In this document: one piece after another, positions 35,520 to 44,925 of the stretch
Layout of the letters: the number at the start of each line of letters is the position of its first letter
How positions within the stretch are numbered: position 1 is the first letter of the stretch
From: Leptospira ryugenii
Lineage (GTDB): Bacteria; Spirochaetota; Leptospiria; Leptospirales; Leptospiraceae
Direction of reading: 5' to 3'
Length of the DNA: 64,000 nt
NCBI RefSeq assembly: GCF_003114855.1
Contig: NZ_BFBB01000002.1
Location: 310,001 to 374,000 of the forward strand
Notes under the pieces: generated by a model
Told to the model about the DNA's origin: nothing
The model's input: only the letters and a program-made list of their open reading frames with translations
Database searches by the model: none
Made by a program: the position numbers and the translations under genes

Positions 35520-35975
35520 ATGACTCTGCAAGAAACAATCAATTCTGATTTAAAACAGGCTCTAAAGGCGAAAGATGAGGTTCTTTTGGGAACCTTGCGC
35601 CTAATAAAGGCTGATTTGCAGTATGAAATGACTAAGACTGGAGCAACAGAACTTAACGATAGTTTTGTGATGCAAGTCCTAAAATCCAATTACAAAAAAA
35701 GAAAAGACACAGCTCTTGAATATGAAAAGGCAAATCGTGAAGATTTGGCAAATAAAGAAAGGGCTGAAGCGGACATCATCTCTCGTTACATACCCAAAGA
35801 AGTTTCCGACGACCAAATCCAAGATGCAGTAACAAAAGCAATTACGGAAATGGGTGCCTCTTCCCCGTCTGACATGGGTAAGGTGATGGGGAAAGTGATG
35901 GCAGTCTTCAAAGGGCAAAACATCGACGGCTCTAAGGTATCTCTCATCGTTAAACAATCACTCAGTTCAAACTAA
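35520..35975 (+). CDS. yqeY: GatB/YqeY domain protein
   Basis: A 151-residue YqeY protein: TLQETINSDLKQALKAKDEVLLGTLRLIKADLQYEM at the N-terminus, NYKKRKDTALEYEKANREDLANKERAEADII in the middle and GKVMGKVMAVFKGQNIDGSKVSLIVKQ at the end. The C-terminal helical domain is shared with the tRNA-binding tail of GatB. Its exact role is unknown; the position between rpsU and dnaG is common in other bacteria. Confidence 0.93.
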   Translation: MTLQETINSDLKQALKAKDEVLLGTLRLIKADLQYEMTKTGATELNDSFVMQVLKSNYKKRKDTALEYEKANREDLANKERAEADIISRYIPKEVSDDQIQDAVTKAITEMGASSPSDMGKVMGKVMAVFKGQNIDGSKVSLIVKQSLSSN

Positions 35976-35981
35976 AAGGCA

Positions 35982-37805
35982 GTGAATTCCTACCAGAATT
36001 TCAAAGACAGAGTTCGGAGGGAAGTCTCCATTGAATCTTATATAGGACGTTTTGTTCCCTTAAAAAGATCGGGTAGAAATTATATTGGTCTATGCCCATT
36101 CCATAACGAAAAGACACCTTCCTTCCACGTAAAATCAGATTCTGGTTACTACCATTGTTTTGGCTGCAAAGCAAGTGGAGATATCTTTCGATTTGTTATG
36201 GACTACCAAAAGGTAGATTTTCCAAAGTCTTTAGAAATTCTCTCTGAGTATACAGGCATTCCACTTGTCTTAAAATCCAAAGAGGAAGAAGAAGAGGACC
36301 GTAAAAAAGAAGCGCTTTACCAGTTCAATGAACGCGTTCGGGTCTACTTTCAGAAGAACTTCCAGACAAGCGCAGGGGAAGTTGCCATGAAGTATCTCTT
36401 AGAACGAGGTTTATACGAAGATGAGGTTCGTATCTTTGGAATCGGATACGCATTGCCAGGCTTTCAAAATCTAGCGAAAGATTTCATTCGCAGTGAAGCC
36501 GAAACAAAGATGGCAGAAGCCTTAGGACTTTTAAAACGGCAGGACCAGAATCGAGATCCGTATGATTTTTTCCGCAATCGGATCATGTTTCCAGTCATAG
36601 ATGCAAGGGGAAGGACCATTGCCTTTTCGGGTAGGATCCTTGGAAATTCTGAGGAAGCCAAATACATCAATAGTCCAAATTCCAGTATCTATGATAAAAG
36701 TAGAAGTTTTTATAATTTAAATTTAGCACAAGATTCCATCCGCAAGACTAGAGAGGTGATTGTCGTAGAAGGCGTGTTTGACGCTGTCGGTCTCTTCCGA
36801 AAAGGGATCGAATCTGTGGTAGCCCCTTTAGGGACCAGTTTCACAGACTCTCATGCAAGAATCCTAAAAAACATGGCTGACCGTGTCATTTTGATGATGG
36901 ATGCTGATGCTGCAGGTGCAAAGGGTGCTTTCCGAGCTGTCACTTTTCTAAACAAAGAGGGAATCGACGTACGGATTGCCCAAATCCCAGAAGGGAAAGA
37001 TCCCTTTGATTATTCTCTCAAACACAACAAATCCGAAATTCGAGACGTGTTCGAAAGATCCCAATCAGCATCGCAATTTATGATCCAACAGATTCTCGCA
37101 GGCGCAACTGTTCAGTCACTTCCCGAAACCAAACAGGCCGGTATCCGAAAGCTCATGGATTTCGTCAAAACGATGGAGAAAGAGACGGATAAGCAGGTCT
37201 ATTTGCAGGAAGGTGCCAAACAGTTAGGGATCTCATTTTCTGCGATTTTTCAAGATTTTCAAGGTAAGACGGGGGAAAGTTCTGCCCCCACAAATGTCGA
37301 TACTAAAAGAACGAATGCAAAACTTCCCGAGAAGAAAGCGGAGCCCATCCAAGTCTGTGAGAGAAAGATGTTAGCGAAATTGGTTCAGAACCAGGAGCTA
37401 TTTGAGTATTCAGAAAAGATCTTGGAAATGGATTTTTACGATGAGTCTGCTAGCTTTCTATGGGACTATTTGTATACGAAATATTTGCAAGGTGAGCCAA
37501 TTTCGGTTGCTGAGATTTTGTCTAAAGAGGACATCCCTAAGGAATATTTGGGCGAACTTGCTGGTCATTTTGATATGGAACCAAATGAGGAAAGTAGCAC
37601 CCAGAGAAAGTCATTCCAAGACTTGATTCTATTGCATAGAAAGCTACACCTTGAATTCCAAATGAACCAATTATTCGATAAAATGGGAAATCCACAACTC
37701 ACTGTTGATCAGAAGAAAGAGGTCCTTTCCGAGATCACGTATTTGAAAAGTGAACGGGATAAAATCTGGGAGTATCTAAGAACTCTGCAGGTACAAGAAG
37801 TTTAA
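35982..37805 (+). CDS. dnaG: DNA primase
   Basis: A 607-residue primase that makes RNA primers at the replication fork. A zinc ribbon is at the N-terminus (C38, H41, C59, C62 in CPFH...CFGC). The catalytic core includes [22 protein letters not shown] and the TOPRIM domain with [11 protein letters not shown] and [12 protein letters not shown]-terminal helicase-binding region (about 440-607) is less conserved. The start is GTG 35982, six bases after yqeY, with AAGG just upstream. Confidence 0.96.
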   Translation: MNSYQNFKDRVRREVSIESYIGRFVPLKRSGRNYIGLCPFHNEKTPSFHVKSDSGYYHCFGCKASGDIFRFVMDYQKVDFPKSLEILSEYTGIPLVLKSKEEEEEDRKKEALYQFNERVRVYFQKNFQTSAGEVAMKYLLERGLYEDEVRIFGIGYALPGFQNLAKDFIRSEAETKMAEALGLLKRQDQNRDPYDFFRNRIMFPVIDARGRTIAFSGRILGNSEEAKYINSPNSSIYDKSRSFYNLNLAQDSIRKTREVIVVEGVFDAVGLFRKGIESVVAPLGTSFTDSHARILKNMADRVILMMDADAAGAKGAFRAVTFLNKEGIDVRIAQIPEGKDPFDYSLKHNKSEIRDVFERSQSASQFMIQQILAGATVQSLPETKQAGIRKLMDFVKTMEKETDKQVYLQEGAKQLGISFSAIFQDFQGKTGESSAPTNVDTKRTNAKLPEKKAEPIQVCERKMLAKLVQNQELFEYSEKILEMDFYDESASFLWDYLYTKYLQGEPISVAEILSKEDIPKEYLGELAGHFDMEPNEESSTQRKSFQDLILLHRKLHLEFQMNQLFDKMGNPQLTVDQKKEVLSEITYLKSERDKIWEYLRTLQVQEV

Positions 37806-37827
37806 ACGAGAAGGAAAGAGATCAAAA

Positions 37828-39594
37828 ATGGAAAATTTAGCAAGTTTACCTGAGGTTCAAAAAATTATTTCGATCGGAAAGGCCAATCGAGAAGTGTCAT
37901 ATGACGAAATTAACGAGATCCTTCCAGATAAAATATTAAACTCAGAGAAAATAGACGATGTATTCACTCTCCTACACGAAATGGGGATCGAAATCGTAGA
38001 AGAATATTCCAAAAAATCCTTAGAAGAGTCTACAAGTCTTGCCAATACAAAAGAAGAGTCCAATAAAGAAAATAAACCTGCCAGAAAGAAAAGAGAATCA
38101 AACGTTTCTTCCAACTCGGAAGACCCGATTCGTCTTTATTTAAAAGAGATTGGAAAGGTTTCATTAATCTCTGGAGAAACTGAGGTATTTTTAGCTAAGC
38201 GTATTGAGAAGGGTGAAAAAATCATTGAGGAGACTATCCTTGGCTCTTCAATTTTGAGACAAAACTTTGCTAAATTAATCCCTAAGATCAAATCTAAAAA
38301 AATCAAAGTTTATGATCTGGTAAAAGTGGACAAAATGTACGCTTTAAACCAGGAGCAAGCTGATAAACTTGAAAAAGTTTTCTTTGATAATATGGAGCTT
38401 ATCCAACAGGATGAGAAGGTTCTGAATGAATCTACGAATAGGATTCGAAAATACTCAGAGAATTCAAAAAAGTTTAAAGAACTTAAAGAGAAAATAGATA
38501 CATCTTCTGGCAAAATAGATGAAGCCATCCGTAAAATCGGTGTATCTCAGAAAGAGATTCAAAAAATCTCTCAAAAGATTAAGTCGATGGTCTTTCGCGT
38601 TAAAGAAATCGAAAAACACTTTCTAAAGATAAAAGCGAAGTATGGACATGACGTTCGAGAAATCAAAGGCCTGAATAGGTTCATTGAAAAGAATGAGAAC
38701 CTAGACGAAATCGAAAAGATGATGGGCTGTGACATTGAAGAGGTCCGGGAAGTCATCAAAGACATTCGCAATAATGAACGTAAACTCCGACGTATGGAGC
38801 AGGAAGCTGGTTCACCAGTCCATGAAATCAAAGATTGGGGCGAAAAGATAATCAAGGGAGAACGTGAAATTGCCCAAGCAAAACGCGAATTAGTTCGAGC
38901 AAACTTACGTTTGGTGGTCTCAATTGCGAAACGATACGCGAACCGAGGGATGCACTTTTTTGATTTGATCCAAGAAGGAAACATAGGCCTTATCCGAGCT
39001 GTGGACAAATTTGAATACAAAAAGGGTTATAAATTTTCTACCTATGCGACTTGGTGGATCCGCCAAGCGATTACCCGAGCCATTTCAGACCAAGCAAGAA
39101 CCATCCGTGTTCCTGTTCACATGATTGAACAGGTAAACAAAGTGATCCGGGAAACACGTTTGTTTGTCCAGGAATTTGGTCGTGACCCTTCCAATGATGA
39201 GATTGCGGAAAGACTAGGTTGGCCTGTTCAAAAGGTTAAGGCAGTGAAGAACGTGGCAAGAGAGCCTATTTCTTTGGAGATCCCTGTGGGTTCCGAAGAG
39301 GATTCTGAATTAGGTGACTTCATCGAGGATAAGGATGTTATTTCTCCTTTGAATTCTGCGGCAAGCTCTATCCTCAGCGAACAAATCCGACAAGTCTTAC
39401 AAACGCTCCCAGCTAGGGAGCAGAAAGTAATCCGGATGCGATTTGGATTGGATGATGGGTATGCTCAGACACTCGAAGAGGTGGGCTACCAATTTAAGGT
39501 AACGAGAGAACGGATACGTCAGATTGAAGCAAAGGCTCTCAGAAGGTTACGCCACCCAAGCCGATCCAAAAAGTTAAAAGACTACATCGACTAG
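37828..39594 (+). CDS. rpoD: RNA polymerase primary sigma factor (sigma-70)
   Basis: A 588-residue housekeeping sigma factor. Region 1.1 (1-80) is followed by region 1.2 ([17 protein letters not shown]), a long coiled non-conserved insert (about 150-330), region 2 ([21 protein letters not shown], then the -10 recognition helix [18 protein letters not shown]), region 3 and region 4 with the -35 helix ([30 protein letters not shown]). AAGGAAAGAG precedes the ATG. It closes the rpsU operon and is followed by a hairpin. Confidence 0.97.
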   Translation: MENLASLPEVQKIISIGKANREVSYDEINEILPDKILNSEKIDDVFTLLHEMGIEIVEEYSKKSLEESTSLANTKEESNKENKPARKKRESNVSSNSEDPIRLYLKEIGKVSLISGETEVFLAKRIEKGEKIIEETILGSSILRQNFAKLIPKIKSKKIKVYDLVKVDKMYALNQEQADKLEKVFFDNMELIQQDEKVLNESTNRIRKYSENSKKFKELKEKIDTSSGKIDEAIRKIGVSQKEIQKISQKIKSMVFRVKEIEKHFLKIKAKYGHDVREIKGLNRFIEKNENLDEIEKMMGCDIEEVREVIKDIRNNERKLRRMEQEAGSPVHEIKDWGEKIIKGEREIAQAKRELVRANLRLVVSIAKRYANRGMHFFDLIQEGNIGLIRAVDKFEYKKGYKFSTYATWWIRQAITRAISDQARTIRVPVHMIEQVNKVIRETRLFVQEFGRDPSNDEIAERLGWPVQKVKAVKNVAREPISLEIPVGSEEDSELGDFIEDKDVISPLNSAASSILSEQIRQVLQTLPAREQKVIRMRFGLDDGYAQTLEEVGYQFKVTRERIRQIEAKALRRLRHPSRSKKLKDYID

Positions 39595-39602
39595 ATTATT
39601 CT

Positions 39603-39628
39603 TCTTGCCAAGTGGTATCTTGGCAAGA
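39603..39628 (+). terminator. Hairpin after rpoD, probable operon terminator
   Basis: TCTTGCCAAG and CTTGGCAAGA form a perfect ten-base-pair stem around the six-base loop TGGTAT, nine bases after the rpoD stop. The downstream sequence is pyrimidine-rich but lacks a clean T-run, so termination may be partial or factor-assisted. Confidence 0.6.
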
Positions 39629-39661
39629 GTCTCTCGTTAGCTCTCTGTTTGTTGGATTTTG

Positions 39662-40726
39662 ATGCTTAGGTTCACACGTTTTTTTTTCCCCTTCATTACC
39701 TTGGTTTTGGTCTCCTGTGGACCCAAAGCCGAACATGCATTTAGTTTTGAGAGCGCCTTGGGAACTGGGCAAATCTCCCCTGAACAAACCTGGAAGTTTA
39801 GTCCTGAATATGCTTTAGATGGAAAACCCCAGACAGGATTTTGTGCCGATATCCAAACTCCTGGCGCAGGGCTTGTTTTTTTCCTTGCAAATGTCTCTGA
39901 ATTTTCTGGTGTCCAAATCACAAACGGACTTGCCATTTCGGCAAAAGATGCTAAGGCCATGGCGCAGGTGAAGAAACTTCGTTTGACCTCTTACACCAAA
40001 AAGTCGAGTGCCCCCAATGCCAAATGGATAGAGGAGAACACAATCACTTTGGATCTAAAACCCGTTCAATTCAAAGCTGAAAAGGTGGTACCCCAAATCC
40101 TATCTTTGGATACATCGTTTCGAGGAAATGTGATCCAATTGGAATTTTTAGAAAGTTATACTGGAAGTAAAGGTACTGATGTTTGTCTCAGTGAATTTTC
40201 GTTAGGCGATTTCAAAGACAAAGAGTTTTCTGCTTATGAAATCACAAACCAGCAAAGAGTTAAAGCCTCCCTACAAGGTTATGAAGAAGCATCGAAGCAC
40301 TATTATGCATTCAAAAAGTTTTTGGTATGGAATGAAACCAATTCGATTAGCTTCCAAAGTTTTGATGCCTTTTTACCAGTGTATTTTAAATCGGATGGAA
40401 CTTTCAGTTTTGGTCAGGTGCAGGCTATGGACCCACAAATCGGGAACGCTTTCCCATCTGAGCCCAAACAAGGCACATATACCATTCTTGCAACCAGTCC
40501 CTCTGGTATTGATCTGAATTTAAGTTATATTGATTCGGGAGGGATGCAGAGGAATGATACTTGGTTGTTCCGCCGTGCCCAAGTCGGCGATGAGGATTAC
40601 GAATACTTTAAAACAAAGATGGGCATATCATTCTCTTCCATCTACAACGCAAAGACCCACTATCTTCTTTTTCTAAAAGAAAACAACTCTGGTGCTACCT
40701 TTTACAATTACGAGGTGCCTTACTGA
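39662..40726 (+). CDS. Lipoprotein with discoidin-like (NADase-type glycan-binding-like) domain
   Basis: A 354-residue predicted lipoprotein. The signal peptide ends at a lipobox LVSC. Residues about 30-175 have the pattern of a discoidin or NADase-type glycan-binding domain: SPEYALDGKPQTGFCADI near the start and VCLSEFSL near the end, with two cysteines that may pair. The C-terminal part (about 185-354) has no recognised family. Surface binding to sugars is a reasonable guess only. ATG 39662 is used; the TTG before it (39659) would add one residue. Confidence 0.72.
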   Translation: MLRFTRFFFPFITLVLVSCGPKAEHAFSFESALGTGQISPEQTWKFSPEYALDGKPQTGFCADIQTPGAGLVFFLANVSEFSGVQITNGLAISAKDAKAMAQVKKLRLTSYTKKSSAPNAKWIEENTITLDLKPVQFKAEKVVPQILSLDTSFRGNVIQLEFLESYTGSKGTDVCLSEFSLGDFKDKEFSAYEITNQQRVKASLQGYEEASKHYYAFKKFLVWNETNSISFQSFDAFLPVYFKSDGTFSFGQVQAMDPQIGNAFPSEPKQGTYTILATSPSGIDLNLSYIDSGGMQRNDTWLFRRAQVGDEDYEYFKTKMGISFSSIYNAKTHYLLFLKENNSGATFYNYEVPY

Positions 40727-40751
40727 GATTCCAATCGAAACCAGTATGGTA

Positions 40752-42356
40752 CTAGCGAATCGTTTTTTCGAGAGAGCTAATAAGTCCATTGAGTTCTTTC
40801 AGGGAGGATAGTTTTTGCGCTTCCGTCCATTTCAGTTCCGTTTGTAGTACCTTTGCAACGGGCTCTGCCAATACCTTTGCCAAAGCCAAGTCCAAAAACA
40901 AGACACGCCAACGCCGAGCGAGTACATCAAGGACAGAGATTGCAAATTCATTCTTCACAAAATGAGAGACTTCTTCTGCGAAAAATCCTGTGCCTTTTTT
41001 GATCTCCTTAGGTTTTTTTCCTAAAATCAACTCTACTTCTCCACCGAAAGTATCCGCAAGTCGAACAGCTGTTGGTTCCGAAAAGCCATATAGAGAGATG
41101 AGTTTTCTTGGGAGATCCTTCGTATAGCCCAAAGTACCTGGGAAGGCAAAATTGTAGGTCATACATTCATTTTTGGTCTCTAGATTCCCTTCCTCGATGA
41201 GACGGTTGGTCAGGTCTTCTCCCATCTTTCTATACGTAGACCATTTCCCACCAGACATTGTAACTAATCCAGATGCAGAGACAAGAATCGCTTCTTCTCT
41301 AGAGATCGCTTTTGTATTTTTATTCCCGGCAAGGGAGATCAAAGGTCGCAGTCCACTAAACACGGATAAGATGTCTCTTTTATCGAGTTTTGTATCTAAG
41401 TAATCGTTTCCTGTCTTTAATAAAAAATCAACTTCAGACTGCAAGGGAAGAGGTTCCGAATCGATTCCATTTTTGGGAGTATCTGTTGTTCCCAAAATCA
41501 CCTTTCCTTCCCAAGGGATGACAAACACAACTCGACCATCCTCAGTTTTCGGAATGATCATCGCTGTTTTACAGGGAATTTTTTCTTTCGAAAAAACAAG
41601 ATGAATGCCTTGGCTGGGACTCAGTACGTCCTGTGCGCTGGGATCATCGAGTTTTCGAATCTGGTCAATCCAGACACCGGTCGTATTCGCAACAACTTTC
41701 GCATAGATGGATACTTTTTTCTTTGTGATTAAATCAAGTGCTTCCACCCCAACAATCTGACCCTCTTTCTTTATGAATTGAATCACTTCCATTCGAGTCA
41801 CAATATCCGCACCTGCTTCTTTTGCTCCCCTAACGGTTGCTATGTTCAAACGTGAATCATTAAACTGAGCATCGTAGTATTTAATACCACCTTTCAAGCC
41901 CTTCGTTTTAAGCGCTGGAAAGTCGTTCAAGGCTTGGGATTTAGAAATCCGTTCATGTCCTGGGACTGTGCGAGAACCAGCTAGTAAATCATATAGAGTT
42001 AGCCCCAGAGAAAAATATGGTTTTTCATACCATTTGTAAGTAGGCATTACAAAGGCGAGAGGCTTCACCAAGTGGGGTGCATTTTTTAAAAGTCGTTTTC
42101 TTTCGGAGAGAGCTTCATAAATGAGTTTGAAATGTAGTTGGGCAAGATAACGGACACCTCCATGGATGAGTTTAGTTGAACGGGAGGAAGTTCCGCTCGA
42201 GATGTCCTGTTTTTCGAGGAGTGCAACTTTATAACCGCGTAATGCAGCGTCTAAGGCAGTGCCTGCTCCTGTAGCACCACCGCCCAGGATTAGGATGTCA
42301 TATTTTGTTTGGTTTAATTTTTCTAAGGTTTGTAATCTTTCTTTTGAGATTGCCAT
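40752..42356 (-). CDS. glpD: Aerobic-type glycerol-3-phosphate dehydrogenase
   Basis: A 534-residue FAD enzyme that oxidises glycerol-3-phosphate to dihydroxyacetone phosphate and feeds electrons to quinones. The FAD fold is ILILGGGATGAGTALDAALRG, followed by LLEKQDISSGTSSRSTKLIHGGVRYL, a GlpD/GlpA signature. GKVILGTTDTP and SGGKWSTYRKMGEDL occur later, and a helical C-terminal domain ends the protein. No glpK or glpF is adjacent. It diverges from tyrS. Confidence 0.95.
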   Translation of the reverse strand: MAISKERLQTLEKLNQTKYDILILGGGATGAGTALDAALRGYKVALLEKQDISSGTSSRSTKLIHGGVRYLAQLHFKLIYEALSERKRLLKNAPHLVKPLAFVMPTYKWYEKPYFSLGLTLYDLLAGSRTVPGHERISKSQALNDFPALKTKGLKGGIKYYDAQFNDSRLNIATVRGAKEAGADIVTRMEVIQFIKKEGQIVGVEALDLITKKKVSIYAKVVANTTGVWIDQIRKLDDPSAQDVLSPSQGIHLVFSKEKIPCKTAMIIPKTEDGRVVFVIPWEGKVILGTTDTPKNGIDSEPLPLQSEVDFLLKTGNDYLDTKLDKRDILSVFSGLRPLISLAGNKNTKAISREEAILVSASGLVTMSGGKWSTYRKMGEDLTNRLIEEGNLETKNECMTYNFAFPGTLGYTKDLPRKLISLYGFSEPTAVRLADTFGGEVELILGKKPKEIKKGTGFFAEEVSHFVKNEFAISVLDVLARRWRVLFLDLALAKVLAEPVAKVLQTELKWTEAQKLSSLKELNGLISSLEKTIR

Positions 42357-42400
42357 TTCGGTCTGCGCTTTTCTTGCCTATAGAGATTCTTAGGTAAGTA

Positions 42401-42429
42401 TTGTCAAATATCGCCTTTCTATCTATCTA
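42401..42429 (+). promoter_or_regulatory. Promoter of tyrS
   Basis: TTGTCA (42401-42406) and TATCTA (42424-42429) are separated by 17 bases. The start is expected near 42436, about ten bases before the ATG. No T-box-like leader fits in this short space. Confidence 0.45.
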
Positions 42430-42445
42430 AATTTGACGAAAGATC

Positions 42446-43672
42446 ATGAAAACTGAAGCCCAGATTGAACAAGAAATTTTAAAAATCCAAAGAGGAACCG
42501 TAGAGGTGATCTCTATCCCCGAGTTGAAAGACAAACTCAAAAAGAAAGAAAGTCTCAGAATCAAAGCAGGATTTGATCCAACGGCACCTGATCTGCACTT
42601 AGGTCATTTTGTTTTGTTGCGAAAACTCAGGCATTTCCAAGATTTAGGCCACCAAATTCTCTTTTTGTTAGGTGATTTTACTGGAATGATCGGTGATCCA
42701 TCTGGAAAATCAGAAACTAGAAAACGGCTGACAAAGGAAGAAGTCAGAGAAAATTCTTTAACATACCAAAACCAAGTTTTTCGAATTTTAGACAGAGAAA
42801 AAACACAAGTTGTCTACAATGCAGAGTGGTGTATGCCGCTTACCTCTGAGGATATCCTTACTTTAACAGCCAAGTATACTGTTTCACGTATGTTAGAAAG
42901 GGATGACTTTACAAAACGATACCGTGCAGGGAGTCCGATCTCCATGATCGAGTTTCTTTACCCGCTATTCCAAGGATATGATTCTGTTCATTTGAAGAGT
43001 GATGTAGAAATTGGAGGTACAGACCAAAAATTCAATTTACTCATTGGCCGCGACTTACAACGAGAATATGGCCAAGAACCACAATGTGTCGTAACATTAC
43101 CTTTATTAGTTGGGCTAGACGGTAGCAAAAAAATGTCCAAGTCCTTGGGCAATTACATTGGAATCACAGAGGCACCTATCGATATTTACGGTAAGGTAAT
43201 GTCAATTTCCGATGAACTGATGTGGAATTACTTCGAACTTTTAACAGATCTTTCCTTTGAAGAAATAGATAATCGAAAGAAGGGAATTTCCGAAAAAACA
43301 CTTCATCCCAAAGAAGTGAAAAGTGAACTTGCACTTCTTATTTTGGACCAATTGCACGATCCTGCTCAAAATAGAGGAGCTGTTGAGGAATGGAATCGGA
43401 TCCACAACGCAAAGAACAGAGCCTTACCAGAAGAGATCAAAACAATTCAGTTGGATGAAAGTTACTTTGTTGAAGGTCATCCTGGACTGCTCAGTATACT
43501 GAACCAGTTTCAATTTATAACTTCGGTATCCGAAGGAAGAAGGTTGGTGCAGGCAGGTGGACTGTACCTTAACGAAGAGAAACTTTCAGAGTGGCAAATT
43601 TCGCTAGAAAAGGGACAAGAATACCTCATCCGCCAAGGAAAAAAAGGGAAATTTTTAAGGATTCTCACTTAG
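42446..43672 (+). CDS. tyrS: Tyrosyl-tRNA synthetase (TyrZ-like)
   Basis: A 408-residue class I synthetase. [14 protein letters not shown] gives the HIGH box as HLGH (51-54); [12 protein letters not shown] gives KMSKS. The full KMSKS form and [15 protein letters not shown] wording place it with the TyrZ group, distinct from E. coli TyrS. A C-terminal S4 RNA-binding domain (about 345-405, with [19 protein letters not shown]) is present. It has its own promoter and diverges from glpD. Confidence 0.95.
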   Translation: MKTEAQIEQEILKIQRGTVEVISIPELKDKLKKKESLRIKAGFDPTAPDLHLGHFVLLRKLRHFQDLGHQILFLLGDFTGMIGDPSGKSETRKRLTKEEVRENSLTYQNQVFRILDREKTQVVYNAEWCMPLTSEDILTLTAKYTVSRMLERDDFTKRYRAGSPISMIEFLYPLFQGYDSVHLKSDVEIGGTDQKFNLLIGRDLQREYGQEPQCVVTLPLLVGLDGSKKMSKSLGNYIGITEAPIDIYGKVMSISDELMWNYFELLTDLSFEEIDNRKKGISEKTLHPKEVKSELALLILDQLHDPAQNRGAVEEWNRIHNAKNRALPEEIKTIQLDESYFVEGHPGLLSILNQFQFITSVSEGRRLVQAGGLYLNEEKLSEWQISLEKGQEYLIRQGKKGKFLRILT

Positions 43673-43725
43673 CAGAGAGTTAAGATGGCTAGTCTTTTTT
43701 TCCGATATTGAGATTAAGGTAACGT

Positions 43726-44913
43726 ATGCCTTTAGATCCGATTGAAGAAGAAAAAGAGATTCAAGACATCGTCCATGAACTCTCAAAAGATATAGAAAAG
43801 GATAGAAACTTCGCCAAGCAGGTGAAACGTCTTCTGTTCTTGGGTTTTCTTACCCTTAGCATTTCTTCCGTCGTAGTACTTTTGAGTTACCTTTTGTACC
43901 TCTCGTTTTCAGTGGATCAATTGCAAACGGAGGTTAAGGCAAAGGATAAGATGTTACAAGAGATGGAAGAGAGTCTTTCGTCTCTTATGTATCAGGAGCA
44001 ACTTCGGGAAGAACAATACCTTACTTCAGAATCGGAAATTGATGAGTCCCTTCAGAAACAGGTAGAAAAGAATATAAACTATTTAAAAGAAGTTTCAAAA
44101 GAAACAAAGGGTAAAAATATCCTCAGAGGGAATGAAAAGTATAAAGAGATAGCCTTAACTTTTGATTTAGCTACCGGTGAAGAGCTCGCACTTCTTTACC
44201 AATATGTAAAAGAATATAATATAAAGATAACGATCTTTCTATCGAATGAAAGACCTTCAGATACAAGTGGTTCATTCTTTGTAAGGTCAAATTTAGACCT
44301 AATCAAAAGATTAGCAAAGACGGGAAACGTAGAGTTTGGCAATCACACGTGGAGCCATTTCAATTATTCCAGATCCGTTTCAGAAACAAGCCAGAGAAAA
44401 CGCACCGTACTTGAGTACCTCTCTAAATCGGTATTAGATCTCACTCGTATGGCAGAAGAGCTTAAGAGAGTTGAGGATATATTTTATGCCCTTACTAAAC
44501 AGGAATTAAAAAAATACTATCGTTTGCCCTATGGTGCCATCAACCAGTTGATTTTAGATGCCCATGCTAGCATAGGTTACACGCAGCATATAATGTGGTC
44601 TAGAAATAATAAAGGCTCTTTGGATTTGCCTGACTATATTCATAAACAATTTGTCTACCAAAATCAGAATGGCAAACGTGTTGTTGTTAAAAATCCATAT
44701 TATAAAACTAGCCAGGAAACTCTAGACTATTTGGATTTATGGGAGAGTGTCGATCCCCATGGAATGAATGGCGCTATCATCTTAATGCACTTGGGAAGCC
44801 CTAGAAAATTTGATAAACTCATCTATATATTGCCCGAGTTTATCAAAAAGATGCAAAAGAAGGGATACCATTTTAATACGGTATCCGAAGTCTTGAATGA
44901 CAAAGAAGACTAG
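43726..44913 (+). CDS. Membrane-anchored NodB-type polysaccharide deacetylase-like protein
   Basis: A 395-residue protein with one membrane helix (about 36-60), a coiled coil (about 64-90) and an extracytoplasmic NodB-like domain (about 145-390). Motif 1 reads TFDLATGE where active enzymes have TFDDG, so the second Asp (a metal ligand) is replaced by Leu. Motif 2 is intact (NHTWSH), motif 3 is RLPYG and the last motif is ILMHLGS. It may act on peptidoglycan or another glycan, but the changed motif leaves activity uncertain. It lies 53 bases after tyrS. Confidence 0.75.
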   Translation: MPLDPIEEEKEIQDIVHELSKDIEKDRNFAKQVKRLLFLGFLTLSISSVVVLLSYLLYLSFSVDQLQTEVKAKDKMLQEMEESLSSLMYQEQLREEQYLTSESEIDESLQKQVEKNINYLKEVSKETKGKNILRGNEKYKEIALTFDLATGEELALLYQYVKEYNIKITIFLSNERPSDTSGSFFVRSNLDLIKRLAKTGNVEFGNHTWSHFNYSRSVSETSQRKRTVLEYLSKSVLDLTRMAEELKRVEDIFYALTKQELKKYYRLPYGAINQLILDAHASIGYTQHIMWSRNNKGSLDLPDYIHKQFVYQNQNGKRVVVKNPYYKTSQETLDYLDLWESVDPHGMNGAIILMHLGSPRKFDKLIYILPEFIKKMQKKGYHFNTVSEVLNDKED

Positions 44914-44925
44914 TGGCTAGTTTCA

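Noticed and set aside
42357..42445. T-box riboswitch leader before tyrS
   Set aside because: The likely promoter leaves only about ten bases before the start codon, too short for a T-box.
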